A program made the translations under genes and the position numbers. From NCBI GenBank assembly GCA_934254825.1, contig CAKQMB010000014.1, positions 1 through 64,000 of the forward strand: a DNA stretch of 64,000 bases, read 5' to 3'. The notes under the pieces were generated by a model. The model was given only the letters and a program-made list of their open reading frames with translations, did not search any database and was not told the DNA's origin. Of the stretch, positions 16,004 to 23,914 are shown piece after piece; position 1 is the stretch's first letter; each line of letters begins with the position of its first letter. This DNA is from an uncultured Clostridia bacterium (lineage in GTDB: Bacteria > Bacillota > Clostridia > Christensenellales > Borkfalkiaceae).

Positions 16004-17459
16004 GAGAATTATATTCGATCTTGACGGAACGCTCTGGGACACGAAAGAGTCCTATATGTACTCATACGACAAACTTTTCGCCGAGCTTGACTTAAACCGC
16101 GAGCCGCACAGAGAAGAAGTTCTCGCCTTTATGGGCATAAAACTTAACATTCTTCTCGACGCATTGTTTCCCGAGATCGAAAATAAACGCGAAATAGGCG
16201 TTAAGGCGGTAAAATATTCGATAGAATACGTTTTGAAACATCCTTCGACGAACAGTCGCGATATCGAGGAATTGTTCGGAAAACTCAGCGAAAAATACGA
16301 AATATTCGTTATAAGCAACTGCCCGAGGGTGTATCTGGAAACGTTTTACCGGGTTTCGAACGTCAAGCGTTTCGTCACGGGAGATTATACCATAGAAGAC
16401 GGCGAAAAAGAAGATCATCTGCGCAAAATTTCCGATAATTACACGGTGAAATCGCTGTATGTCGCCGATTCTCGCGAGGACTACGACGCGATAGGCGATC
16501 ACAGGAGAATGTACTTCATTTTCGCGAAATACGGTTACATAAATTCCGACGTTTACGATTATTTCATAAATTCTCTGGACGAGATAATACCCGTCTCGGC
16601 GAAAATCGACGAAAAGGAGAAAATGCTCGAAGGAAACGAGTACGAAATTCTTTCTTCGAACGATTCGTCCTTAACGCTTATAAAAAAGTCCGATTGTTAT
16701 TATTTCGGTTTCGTAAATTTCCGAAATCCCGCCGACGACGAGATCGTTATCGAAAAATTGAAGAAAAAGGCGATCGGTTCGTATGCGCTCGGTCCCATAA
16801 ACGGCTCGACGTGGTACAGTTACAGAATAGCCCTCGACAATTTCGATTTCAGGCTTTATCCCGACGCGATAAGCGACGAACGTATTCTTCGGTTGTTTTT
16901 AAATAACGGTTTCGAGGTGGAGCATAAGTATTCTTCCACGCTCGCCACGCTCAACGAAAGGATATGGGAAAAGGGGAAGAAAATCAAGCTTTCGTCCGAC
17001 TACGAGATAAAAACGGCGAAAGGAAAAGAAGTGTATTCTTATCTCGACGAGCTTTACGAAGTCGCTTCCGACGCTTTTAAAAACGCCGATTATTACGAGC
17101 CTGTTTCCTTGGAAAACTTCAAAAATATTTACGTCCGCAATATGGATTTCATAAATCCCGAGCTTGTGGCGATTTATTTCAAAGGGGAAATGATTGCGTT
17201 CAATTTCTGTTATCCCGACCCCGAAAACAGGTTTTATGTAAGCAAAACCATCGCCGTAAAGGAAAAATTCCGTTCTTTGCCCGTTTTACTGAAACTTATC
17301 GATATATCGAGCGGGTGTATGACAACAGACGGTTTCGATAAAGTTCTTTACCATTTTCAGAACGACAGAACGAAGGTTTTGTACGCTATGGCGAAAGATC
17401 ATCTCATCAGAAGAAAATACTACGGACTGTTAAAGTATACCGCCGAAAAGCAAAAGTAA
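15996..17459 (+). CDS. HAD-family phosphatase fused to a GNAT-like acyltransferase domain
   Basis: This is a 487-residue protein. Residues 1-~210 are a HAD phosphatase: motif I DLDGT with nucleophile Asp8, motif II in ISNC, and motif IV in VADSREDYDAI. Residues ~230-487 form a second region; its end (LVAIYFKGEMIAFNFCYPDP then a KTIAVKEKFRSLPVLLKLID helix) looks like a GNAT-type acyltransferase. The fold of the middle part is uncertain. It is the first gene of an operon with a PP-loop enzyme, a PEP-utilising enzyme, a DUF3419 transferase and an acyl-AMP ligase. A dephosphorylation plus acylation role in that pathway is inference. Confidence 0.7.
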   Translation: MIKRIIFDLDGTLWDTKESYMYSYDKLFAELDLNREPHREEVLAFMGIKLNILLDALFPEIENKREIGVKAVKYSIEYVLKHPSTNSRDIEELFGKLSEKYEIFVISNCPRVYLETFYRVSNVKRFVTGDYTIEDGEKEDHLRKISDNYTVKSLYVADSREDYDAIGDHRRMYFIFAKYGYINSDVYDYFINSLDEIIPVSAKIDEKEKMLEGNEYEILSSNDSSLTLIKKSDCYYFGFVNFRNPADDEIVIEKLKKKAIGSYALGPINGSTWYSYRIALDNFDFRLYPDAISDERILRLFLNNGFEVEHKYSSTLATLNERIWEKGKKIKLSSDYEIKTAKGKEVYSYLDELYEVASDAFKNADYYEPVSLENFKNIYVRNMDFINPELVAIYFKGEMIAFNFCYPDPENRFYVSKTIAVKEKFRSLPVLLKLIDISSGCMTTDGFDKVLYHFQNDRTKVLYAMAKDHLIRRKYYGLLKYTAEKQK

Positions 17460-17467
17460 AAACGCCT

Positions 17468-18535
17468 ATGAAAAATAAACATATGTGCAAACGATGCGTC
17501 AGCGACAAAACCGTCCGGCATATCGTTTTCGATAAAAACGGAATATGCAATTTCTGCAATTCTTACGACAGGCATTATAACGAACTTCACGATTATCCTC
17601 GTCTTCGCGAGCTTTTTCTTAAAAAGATACGTTCGGAAAAACCGCATAAGTACGACGTCGCGTTGGGTTTCAGCGGCGGCAAGGATTCCACATACGTTTT
17701 GTATATGCTGACCGAGGTCTATCGTCTTAAAGTGAAGGCGTTCACGCTCGACAACGGATTTTTGTCCGACGAAGCGAAAGATAAAATCGACCGTATGGTA
17801 AAAGAGTTCGGCGTGGAACACGAATACGTCGTCTGCGACGATACTATCCTCAAAGATATGTACGGGTATATCGTTTCGAAATATCTGTCCCCGTGTATTG
17901 CCTGTTCGTTTTTAGGCTACGCGGCAATGATAAATTACGCCTCGAAAATCGACGCGGCGGTCGGTATTCACGGCAGGAGCATTCCGCAGATGCTCAGAAA
18001 TTATGCCGACGACGTGGACGATTTTTTCAAACCTTTTATCGAATCGGGTTTAAAAGAAGACGGCAACGACGAGGAAGTCTTTTCGACGGTGCTTGAAAAG
18101 ATATCGGGGCTTGTCGATAAAAAACTCGCCGAAAAAATCAAAGAAAATTTATTGCGGGACGCGCTCGGAAACGGTTTTCGTCCTTTTTTGAGCTACTTTT
18201 TGTATCATCCTTACGACAGTAAAAAGATTATATCGTTTCTCGAAGAAAAAACTTCCTGGCGCGTGGAAAGCGAGGAAGAACATTTCGATTGCCTTATTCA
18301 TCACGGAGCGTTATATCTTAAAAATCTCGCGGCGAGAAGAAGTCATCTGATGCCCGAATATTCCGTTATGGTGAGAGAGGGAACCCTGTCGAGAGAGGAA
18401 GCGTTGCGAAAACTCGTCGTAAACGACGATGTAGCCGCGTCCGAAAAAGAACTTAAAATGCTTTGCGACTATGCGGGTATAAATTATTCTTTACTTATGC
18501 TTAAAGCGAAACTGTATTCGAAAAGGTGGTGGTGA
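17468..18535 (+). CDS. PP-loop ATP pyrophosphatase, N-acetyl-sugar amidotransferase-like
   Basis: This 355-residue protein has two N-terminal CxxC pairs (Cys7/Cys10, Cys27/Cys30) and the PP-loop SGGKDST at 69-75. A further Cys pair is in SPCIACSFLG. This layout is that of the WbpG/PseA group, which adenylates a carbonyl or amide oxygen and replaces it with nitrogen using ammonia from a partner. No glutaminase (HisH-like) gene is nearby, so the nitrogen or sulfur donor is unknown. It starts 8 bases after the HAD gene, and the next gene follows within 2 bases. Confidence 0.75.
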   Translation: MKNKHMCKRCVSDKTVRHIVFDKNGICNFCNSYDRHYNELHDYPRLRELFLKKIRSEKPHKYDVALGFSGGKDSTYVLYMLTEVYRLKVKAFTLDNGFLSDEAKDKIDRMVKEFGVEHEYVVCDDTILKDMYGYIVSKYLSPCIACSFLGYAAMINYASKIDAAVGIHGRSIPQMLRNYADDVDDFFKPFIESGLKEDGNDEEVFSTVLEKISGLVDKKLAEKIKENLLRDALGNGFRPFLSYFLYHPYDSKKIISFLEEKTSWRVESEEEHFDCLIHHGALYLKNLAARRSHLMPEYSVMVREGTLSREEALRKLVVNDDVAASEKELKMLCDYAGINYSLLMLKAKLYSKRWW

Positions 18536-18537
18536 GA

Positions 18538-21315
18538 ATGAAAATCGGACTTTTTTTCAAGAGGTATGTTTCCGTTCTGTTCTTATCCGCCGCATGCTAT
18601 GCCGTCGCTGCGCTTTGCGGTTTGTTTTACGGCAAATCGTTCTCCGATTTTATTTCGCCGTCTCTTTTAATTTCGATACTTATAGGTTACGAACTCAGAA
18701 TCGTCGACGATATAAACGATTTTTACGGCGACGTAATAAAAAGAAAAACTCTTTTTTCCCGCAAAACGCTTGCGTTTCTTTTATGCGCGGATATGGCGGC
18801 GATCGTCGGTTTAAGTATCGTCTGCGCCCGATATCTGTTTCTTATTCCCGCGGGGATCGTGGCGGTTTTGCTTGCGTGGAACAAAGAATATGTCAAAGCG
18901 TTTGTTTTGCCGACGGCGGTTTGCGCCGCGTTTTATTATAATTGCGGTGTGCGATTTGCGCTTATCCCGCTTGCGGCGGGCGCGGTTGCGTTAAGTCTTG
19001 CGTTTGCTTTATTGAAATCGAAGAAAAGAGAGAAACCCGAACTGAAAGACGTGGGCGGAAAGGCTTATAAACTGTCGATCGTCAAAGGTTGCCGGATCCC
19101 TGAATTCATCGCGATACCGTATTACGAACTCGACGACGAAGAACGGGTAAGAGCATATATAAAAGCGTTTTGCAAAAAACGCGGAAAATACGCCGTCCGA
19201 TCTTCGGGTATAGACGAGGACTCTTTGGAAAACAGCTTTGCGGGCGTACACGAAAGTTATCTCAACGTCCCCGCGGACAAGGTTTTCGGCTACGTTCGGA
19301 AAGTTCGCGAAAGCGGAAGAAGCGAGCGGGCGGCGGCTTACCGTAAATACAATAATCTCGAACAGACCGACGGGCGAGTTTCCGTTATAATCCAGAAAAT
19401 GGTTTACGCCGATTTTGCGGGCGTTATAAACACCGTAAATCCCGTTACGAACGACATAAACGAAACGGTGATAAGCGTCTGCGGCGGATTGGGAGATAAG
19501 CTCGTCGACGGGCAGACCGACGGAACGACTTATTATATAAACGGTATCAAAGAAACGGTAAACGGCGAGGATATTTTAAACAAAAAACAGAAGAAAAATC
19601 TTCTTATGCTCGGCAAAACCGTGGCTCGGCAGACCGAAAGATTTCAGGATATAGAGTTTGCCCTGGTAAAAAACAGGGCGTATCTTTTGCAGACGAGAGA
19701 TATCGCGACATACAAGGATATAAATTCCCACGGGCTGAAATTTATTATAGACAATTCCAACATTATAGAGTCTTATTACGACGTGACCTTGCCGCTTACG
19801 TTTTCTTTTGCGAAGGATATCTACGCGAAAGTGTATTCGGCAACGTTGTCCTTAGGAAAAATTCGCTCGAAAATCATGAATTCTTTAAAGAATTCGCTCG
19901 ATAATATGCTTTATTATTACGACGGGAGAATTTACTACAACCTCAGAAGCTGGTACCACGTCACGTCGATTTTTCCGACGAAAAACTCGACGAAGTATAT
20001 GGAAAGCATGATGGGCGTCAAAACTTCTTCGAGCGGGAACAAAAGAGTCAAACTGAGCGTTTTCGACGCGATAAAAATCCTGTTTATCTTTCTCGGAAAA
20101 TTAAAGCGTATGGACGAATTGTCGGACGATTTTATCCGCCGTTTCAACGAAATAGTGAAACCGTATTACGGAAAAGAGATAAACGCGGGGGACGAAGAGC
20201 TGAAAAAGCTTTACGAGTCGATTGAAAAAAAGATAATTCCCGAGTTTACCACGCCGATTCTGAACGATTGCGCCGTTATGTTTTATTTCGGAATGCTCAA
20301 AGAAAAGGCGAAAAAATTCCCGAACCCCACCGATATAGTCAACGAATGCGTGAACAGCGACGGAGACGTCGAAAGCGCGAAAAGCGCGACGGCTATGAAA
20401 GAAATAGCCGCTTATATAAGGCAAAACGAGGATTTGTCGCATGATTTCGGCAGTCTTTCGGACGAGGAGTTGTTCGAAAAGTATTACGTTTCCGAAAACC
20501 CGCTGTCCGAAAAACTTCGCTTATACGTCGATTTGTACGGACCGAGGGTTATGAACGAATTGAAGCTCGAAACGATAACGATGATCGAAAATCCGAGACT
20601 TGTGATCCCCGCGGTCAAAAACACGTTGCTTTGCGGCGGCGAAGAGACGCCGCGGCATAAAGCGGAAATTCCGAAAAAACTAAAAAAACTGTCCGAAAAA
20701 GCAAGGCATTACGTCCGCAACCGCGAAAGGCTCCGCCTTCGCAGAACGTATATTTTTTCGGTCGTCAGAAATATTTTTCTCGCTTACGGGAGAAATTACG
20801 CAAACGAAGGAAAAATTGATCGCCCCGAAGATATTTTCTATCTTACGAAAGAGGAAATTTTCGATAAATCCGCAGATTTCAAGGCTCTGATTTGCGAAAG
20901 AAAGCTTAAAGAAGAGGAATACAAAAAGAAACCTTACTATAACAGGGTCGCTTTTTACGAAAACAGGGAACTTCCCGTTTCTTCGTTGTGTTTAAGCGGC
21001 GGCGGACTTTCGGGTATTCCCTCGGGCGCGGGAGTTGTGAAAGCGCGGGTGTGCCTTCTCGAAAATCCGACGGATAAGTTTATCCCGGGCAGTATTATTC
21101 TCACGAGGCGTACCGACCCCGGGTGGATAACGCTTTTCCCGCAGGCGGCGGGCATAATCGTCGAACACGGGAGCATGCTTTCGCACAGCTTCGTCGTGGC
21201 GAGAGAAATGGGACTTCCCGCGGTGGTTGGCGTGCCGTGCGCAACGGAGCTTATAAAAGACGGCGATATCGTTACGCTCGACGGCGTGAAAGGAGAGATT
21301 ACGATTGAAAATTAA
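18538..21315 (+). CDS. Membrane-anchored PEP-synthase-like phosphotransferase (UbiA-like membrane domain fused to PPDK domains)
   Basis: This is a 925-residue fusion. Residues 1-~165 form about six membrane helices with ELRIVDDINDFYGDVIKR, which resembles the Asp-rich loop of UbiA prenyltransferases. Residues ~175-400 are a PPDK/PEP-synthase ATP-grasp domain (GGKAYKLSIVKG, AVRSSGIDEDSLENSFAGVHES). A linker of ~400 residues follows. The C-terminus is the phosphohistidine swivel domain with SHSFVVAREMGLPAVVGVP, His at ~883. The PEP-binding TIM barrel of true PEP synthase is absent, as in rifampicin phosphotransferases, which use ATP to phosphorylate another substrate. I chose ATG 18538 (AGGTGG upstream); GTG codons at 18526-18534 are alternatives. 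Confidence 0.72.
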   Translation: MKIGLFFKRYVSVLFLSAACYAVAALCGLFYGKSFSDFISPSLLISILIGYELRIVDDINDFYGDVIKRKTLFSRKTLAFLLCADMAAIVGLSIVCARYLFLIPAGIVAVLLAWNKEYVKAFVLPTAVCAAFYYNCGVRFALIPLAAGAVALSLAFALLKSKKREKPELKDVGGKAYKLSIVKGCRIPEFIAIPYYELDDEERVRAYIKAFCKKRGKYAVRSSGIDEDSLENSFAGVHESYLNVPADKVFGYVRKVRESGRSERAAAYRKYNNLEQTDGRVSVIIQKMVYADFAGVINTVNPVTNDINETVISVCGGLGDKLVDGQTDGTTYYINGIKETVNGEDILNKKQKKNLLMLGKTVARQTERFQDIEFALVKNRAYLLQTRDIATYKDINSHGLKFIIDNSNIIESYYDVTLPLTFSFAKDIYAKVYSATLSLGKIRSKIMNSLKNSLDNMLYYYDGRIYYNLRSWYHVTSIFPTKNSTKYMESMMGVKTSSSGNKRVKLSVFDAIKILFIFLGKLKRMDELSDDFIRRFNEIVKPYYGKEINAGDEELKKLYESIEKKIIPEFTTPILNDCAVMFYFGMLKEKAKKFPNPTDIVNECVNSDGDVESAKSATAMKEIAAYIRQNEDLSHDFGSLSDEELFEKYYVSENPLSEKLRLYVDLYGPRVMNELKLETITMIENPRLVIPAVKNTLLCGGEETPRHKAEIPKKLKKLSEKARHYVRNRERLRLRRTYIFSVVRNIFLAYGRNYANEGKIDRPEDIFYLTKEEIFDKSADFKALICERKLKEEEYKKKPYYNRVAFYENRELPVSSLCLSGGGLSGIPSGAGVVKARVCLLENPTDKFIPGSIILTRRTDPGWITLFPQAAGIIVEHGSMLSHSFVVAREMGLPAVVGVPCATELIKDGDIVTLDGVKGEITIEN

Positions 21316-22360
21316 GGAGTACTACAAAGAAAAAGAGTACATACATTACAGCAACTGTCACGAGGATTTCGACCTTCTGAACTCTTACCGAAGACAAAGC
21401 GACAAGGAAATTTTGTCGGTTGCGTCCGCTCTCGATAACAGCCTCGGTTTTCTTGCGGACGGCGGCGTAAAGGTGGACGCGTTCGATTACAATATCACGC
21501 AGGTGTATCTTTGCAACCTGAAAAAAACGGCGATAGCCGAGCTTGAAAGAGACGAGTTTCTTGCCTTTATCGGCGTTACGGAAGGCGACTCTTTCGGTTT
21601 GTATAAAAAAATCTCGCCTTTTTTGGACGGAGAGACAAAAAAGTATTTCGACGAGCATATTTTTCTCGTTAAGGATATAAAGCTTGTTCACGCGGGGAGG
21701 TTCGAATATTATCTCCGCACGTTCTCGCAAAAAATTCTTCCTCTCGTCGCTTCGAAAAAGCGCGTAAAGGAATTTGCGGAATGCGAAAATCTCGAAGAGC
21801 AAAAACGCGTTTACAAAAAGTATATCGACAATCTTCGGCTTAAATTTCTGTTCGGGATTTTCTTTTCGGAAGCGGTTATGAAAAGGCTCGGGCGGGATAA
21901 AGAATTTTTCAGATATAACAGCGGGAGTCTTTCCGAAAGCCTGAAAAGGCGGTTCGATACGGGTGTGGAGAACGTTATAAACGGCGAAAATCCGTATATA
22001 AATTATGCGCTCACGGGCAATTACAAAGCTTTGCCGTTTTATTTAAGAGAAGAAAATTACTATAAAATCAAAAAGAATATCGCCGACATCGAGATCCGAT
22101 TTGCGACGATGGACGAAATGCTCGCCCGCAAACAATACGATTTTATAAATCTTTCGGACGTGTTCGAGTATCTGCCGCAAAACGCAATGGCGGATTACAC
22201 CGAAAAATTGCGCGCAAGCCTTAACCGAAACGGAAGAGCGGCTTTCTGGAATATGCTCAACACCCGCGCGGCGGGGCTTGAAAGGATAAACGACGAAAGC
22301 GATTTACTGAGGGATAAAGCCTTTTTTTACAAGGATTTTCTGGTCTATGAAAAACAATAA
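21305..22360 (+). CDS. DUF3419 / BtaA-like S-adenosylmethionine-dependent transferase
   Basis: This 351-residue protein matches the DUF3419 pattern. SALDNSLGFLADGGVKVDAF is followed by an Asp and Asn-x-x-Gln (SAM-binding loop), then LKKTAIAELERDEFLAFIG. Later come NLSDVFEYLP and GRAAFWNML. The best-known member, BtaA, moves the 3-amino-3-carboxypropyl group of SAM onto diacylglycerol to make betaine lipids; other members are uncharacterised. The start is TTG 21305, with AAAGGAGAG 8 bases upstream, overlapping the previous gene by 11 bases. No BtaB-like N-methyltransferase is present, so a betaine lipid is not the obvious product. Confidence 0.75.
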   Translation: MKIKEYYKEKEYIHYSNCHEDFDLLNSYRRQSDKEILSVASALDNSLGFLADGGVKVDAFDYNITQVYLCNLKKTAIAELERDEFLAFIGVTEGDSFGLYKKISPFLDGETKKYFDEHIFLVKDIKLVHAGRFEYYLRTFSQKILPLVASKKRVKEFAECENLEEQKRVYKKYIDNLRLKFLFGIFFSEAVMKRLGRDKEFFRYNSGSLSESLKRRFDTGVENVINGENPYINYALTGNYKALPFYLREENYYKIKKNIADIEIRFATMDEMLARKQYDFINLSDVFEYLPQNAMADYTEKLRASLNRNGRAAFWNMLNTRAAGLERINDESDLLRDKAFFYKDFLVYEKQ

Positions 22361-23615
22361 AATAAACGAATTTCTGAGATTTTGCAAAGGCAACGAAAAA
22401 ACGGCGATAATCGATAAAAACAGAAAAGTGTCTTTCGGCGAATTTTCGGAAGATTGTTTTAAAATGCAAACTTTTCTCGCCGAAAAGTTGCCGCGCGGCG
22501 AAAAAGCGCTCGTTTTCGTTTATCCTTATTCCTATTTATTTTACGTTCTTATCTTCGGCGGGGTTCTGGCGGGAGCCGAACTTGTTATAATCGATTCTTT
22601 CGCGGATAAAAACAGAACGAAAAAGATGACGGAGCTTGCGGGGTGCAATTACGCGCTCACGGGCGGAGTTACCCGTTTTTTGGGGTTTAAACTTCCGAGG
22701 ATTAAAAAAATAGACGTCGGTAAGTTTAAGTTTTGCGAAAAATCTTTTGCAGAGCGCGGCGAAGCGAGCGTAACCACGTTCACTTCTGGAACTACGGGTT
22801 TTCCAAAACCCGTGAAAAGAAGCGCGGATTTTCTGCTCGGGCAGGCGGATTTTATAAGAAACAATATAAACCTCGGCGAAGAAGAGATCGTTTACTGCGG
22901 CTTGCCCATGTATTCCGTTCTTTCGGTTTTTTCGGGATATACGACGGTTATTTCGGGGAAAATAAATCCGAAAGTGACCGCCGTTATAACTTCGATCGGG
23001 AAAGCTTTGTCTTTTCCCGTTTGCCGGAATGTGAAAAGAGGATTTTTGGGCGGAGCGATTTTATACGGCGAAGAGGCGGAAAAGATTTCGTCCGTTTTTC
23101 CGCGTGCCGAAATAACTTACGTTTACGGGGCGACCGAAAGCGCGCTTATGTATAAAACCACATTGGATAAGTATCGCAAAGATCTGTTTTCGTTCGACGG
23201 GAAAATCGAAGGCGTTTCGGTTCGCATAGAAAACGAAAACTTCGAGGGCGTGGGCGAAATTTCCGCGGAGGGGGACATCGTGATCGCCGATAAAAAGCAT
23301 TTTACGGGCGATATCGGGAAAATTTCGGACGGAAAGCTTTACGTTTACGGGCGGAAAAAGTACAGTATGCCCGAAATCGGGTTTTACAATTACGTCGCGG
23401 ACGAGAAGATCCGCGAGGACAACAAGAAAATGAAAGCGGCGTTCAGCTTCGCGTGCGGCGGAAAGGTTTACGTTATTTATAAAGGAAAGCCGACGGTTAA
23501 AAATCCGGACTACATATATTATAAGGTCGGAAAAATTCCTTACGACGCAAAGCATAAAACAAAGCTCGATTACAAAAAAGCGGCTTTATCCGTCGGAGTT
23601 TATCGGAAATCTTGA
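22347..23615 (+). CDS. ANL-superfamily acyl-AMP ligase (acyl-CoA synthetase-like), short form
   Basis: This 422-residue adenylate-forming enzyme has the phosphate loop TFTSGTTGFPKPVKRS, the motif YGATES, and FTGDIGKI followed by YGRKKYSM. The C-terminal lysine motif is degenerate but present (KHKTKLDYKKAAL). It is about 100 residues shorter than typical acyl-CoA synthetases. It would activate a carboxylic acid as an acyl-AMP for transfer to CoA, a carrier or an amine. It overlaps the DUF3419 gene by 14 bases and ends the operon. No acyl carrier protein is visible. No terminator is seen after it. Confidence 0.78.
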   Translation: MKNNKINEFLRFCKGNEKTAIIDKNRKVSFGEFSEDCFKMQTFLAEKLPRGEKALVFVYPYSYLFYVLIFGGVLAGAELVIIDSFADKNRTKKMTELAGCNYALTGGVTRFLGFKLPRIKKIDVGKFKFCEKSFAERGEASVTTFTSGTTGFPKPVKRSADFLLGQADFIRNNINLGEEEIVYCGLPMYSVLSVFSGYTTVISGKINPKVTAVITSIGKALSFPVCRNVKRGFLGGAILYGEEAEKISSVFPRAEITYVYGATESALMYKTTLDKYRKDLFSFDGKIEGVSVRIENENFEGVGEISAEGDIVIADKKHFTGDIGKISDGKLYVYGRKKYSMPEIGFYNYVADEKIREDNKKMKAAFSFACGGKVYVIYKGKPTVKNPDYIYYKVGKIPYDAKHKTKLDYKKAALSVGVYRKS

Positions 23616-23670
23616 TTGCAGATATAAGAATTTCTTAATGATATTTTTGTGTAAGCCCGCTTAAAAATCC

Positions 23671-23699
23671 TTGACAAAAAATCTTTCGGGGTGTATCAT
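23671..23699 (+). promoter_or_regulatory. Promoter of the ABC importer operon
   Basis: TTGACA (23671-23676), a 17-base spacer and TATCAT (23694-23699). The start is predicted near 23706, giving a leader of about 210 bases that contains the attenuator. Confidence 0.8.
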
Positions 23700-23747
23700 A
23701 GCGGCATAAAGAAAAGGAGAGCGGACTATCCGCAAAGAAAAACGAAA

Positions 23748-23804
23748 ATGTTATTCGTCGGCAAAGCAAGCTTTTATTTTTACTTTTATCGCAGTCTTAG
23801 TTAA
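23748..23804 (+). CDS. Leader peptide with Phe-Tyr-Phe-Tyr-Phe-Tyr run
   Basis: This 18-codon frame encodes MLFVGKASFYFYFYRSLS and then TAA. Six consecutive aromatic codons (23772-23789) alternate Phe and Tyr. It stands immediately upstream of mutually exclusive hairpins and an intrinsic terminator, the layout of trp/phe-type leader peptides. AAGGAG is at 23714-23719, 28 bases before the ATG. A GCGGA/TCCGC hairpin (23721-23733) between them could shorten the effective spacing. Stalling on Phe or Tyr codons is the expected signal. Confidence 0.78.
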   Translation: MLFVGKASFYFYFYRSLS

Positions 23805-23809
23805 TTTTT

Positions 23810-23883
23810 AGCTACGATATTTTTTGCTTTGTCTTAAAAAAAGACGTGACTTGGAATCGTAGCTCGGGCTGCGATTTTTTTTT
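23810..23883 (+). promoter_or_regulatory. Transcription attenuator (antiterminator and terminator)
   Basis: The terminator is ATCGTAGC (23856-23863), loop TCGG and GCTGCGAT (23868-23875), followed by about nine T. The competing antiterminator pairs AGCTACGAT (23810-23818) with ATCGTAGCT (23856-23864), nine perfect pairs. A ribosome finishing the leader peptide at 23804 would cover 23810-23818 and allow termination. A ribosome stalled at 23772-23789 would leave it free and prevent termination. Confidence 0.8.
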
Positions 23884-23914
23884 GCGAAAATCTTATTTCC
23901 GAAGGAGTTAAATT

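Noticed and set aside
23706..23914. T-box riboswitch before the importer
   Set aside because: No T-box AGGGTGGNACCGCG sequence or specifier loop is seen. The Phe/Tyr leader frame and paired stems explain the region better.
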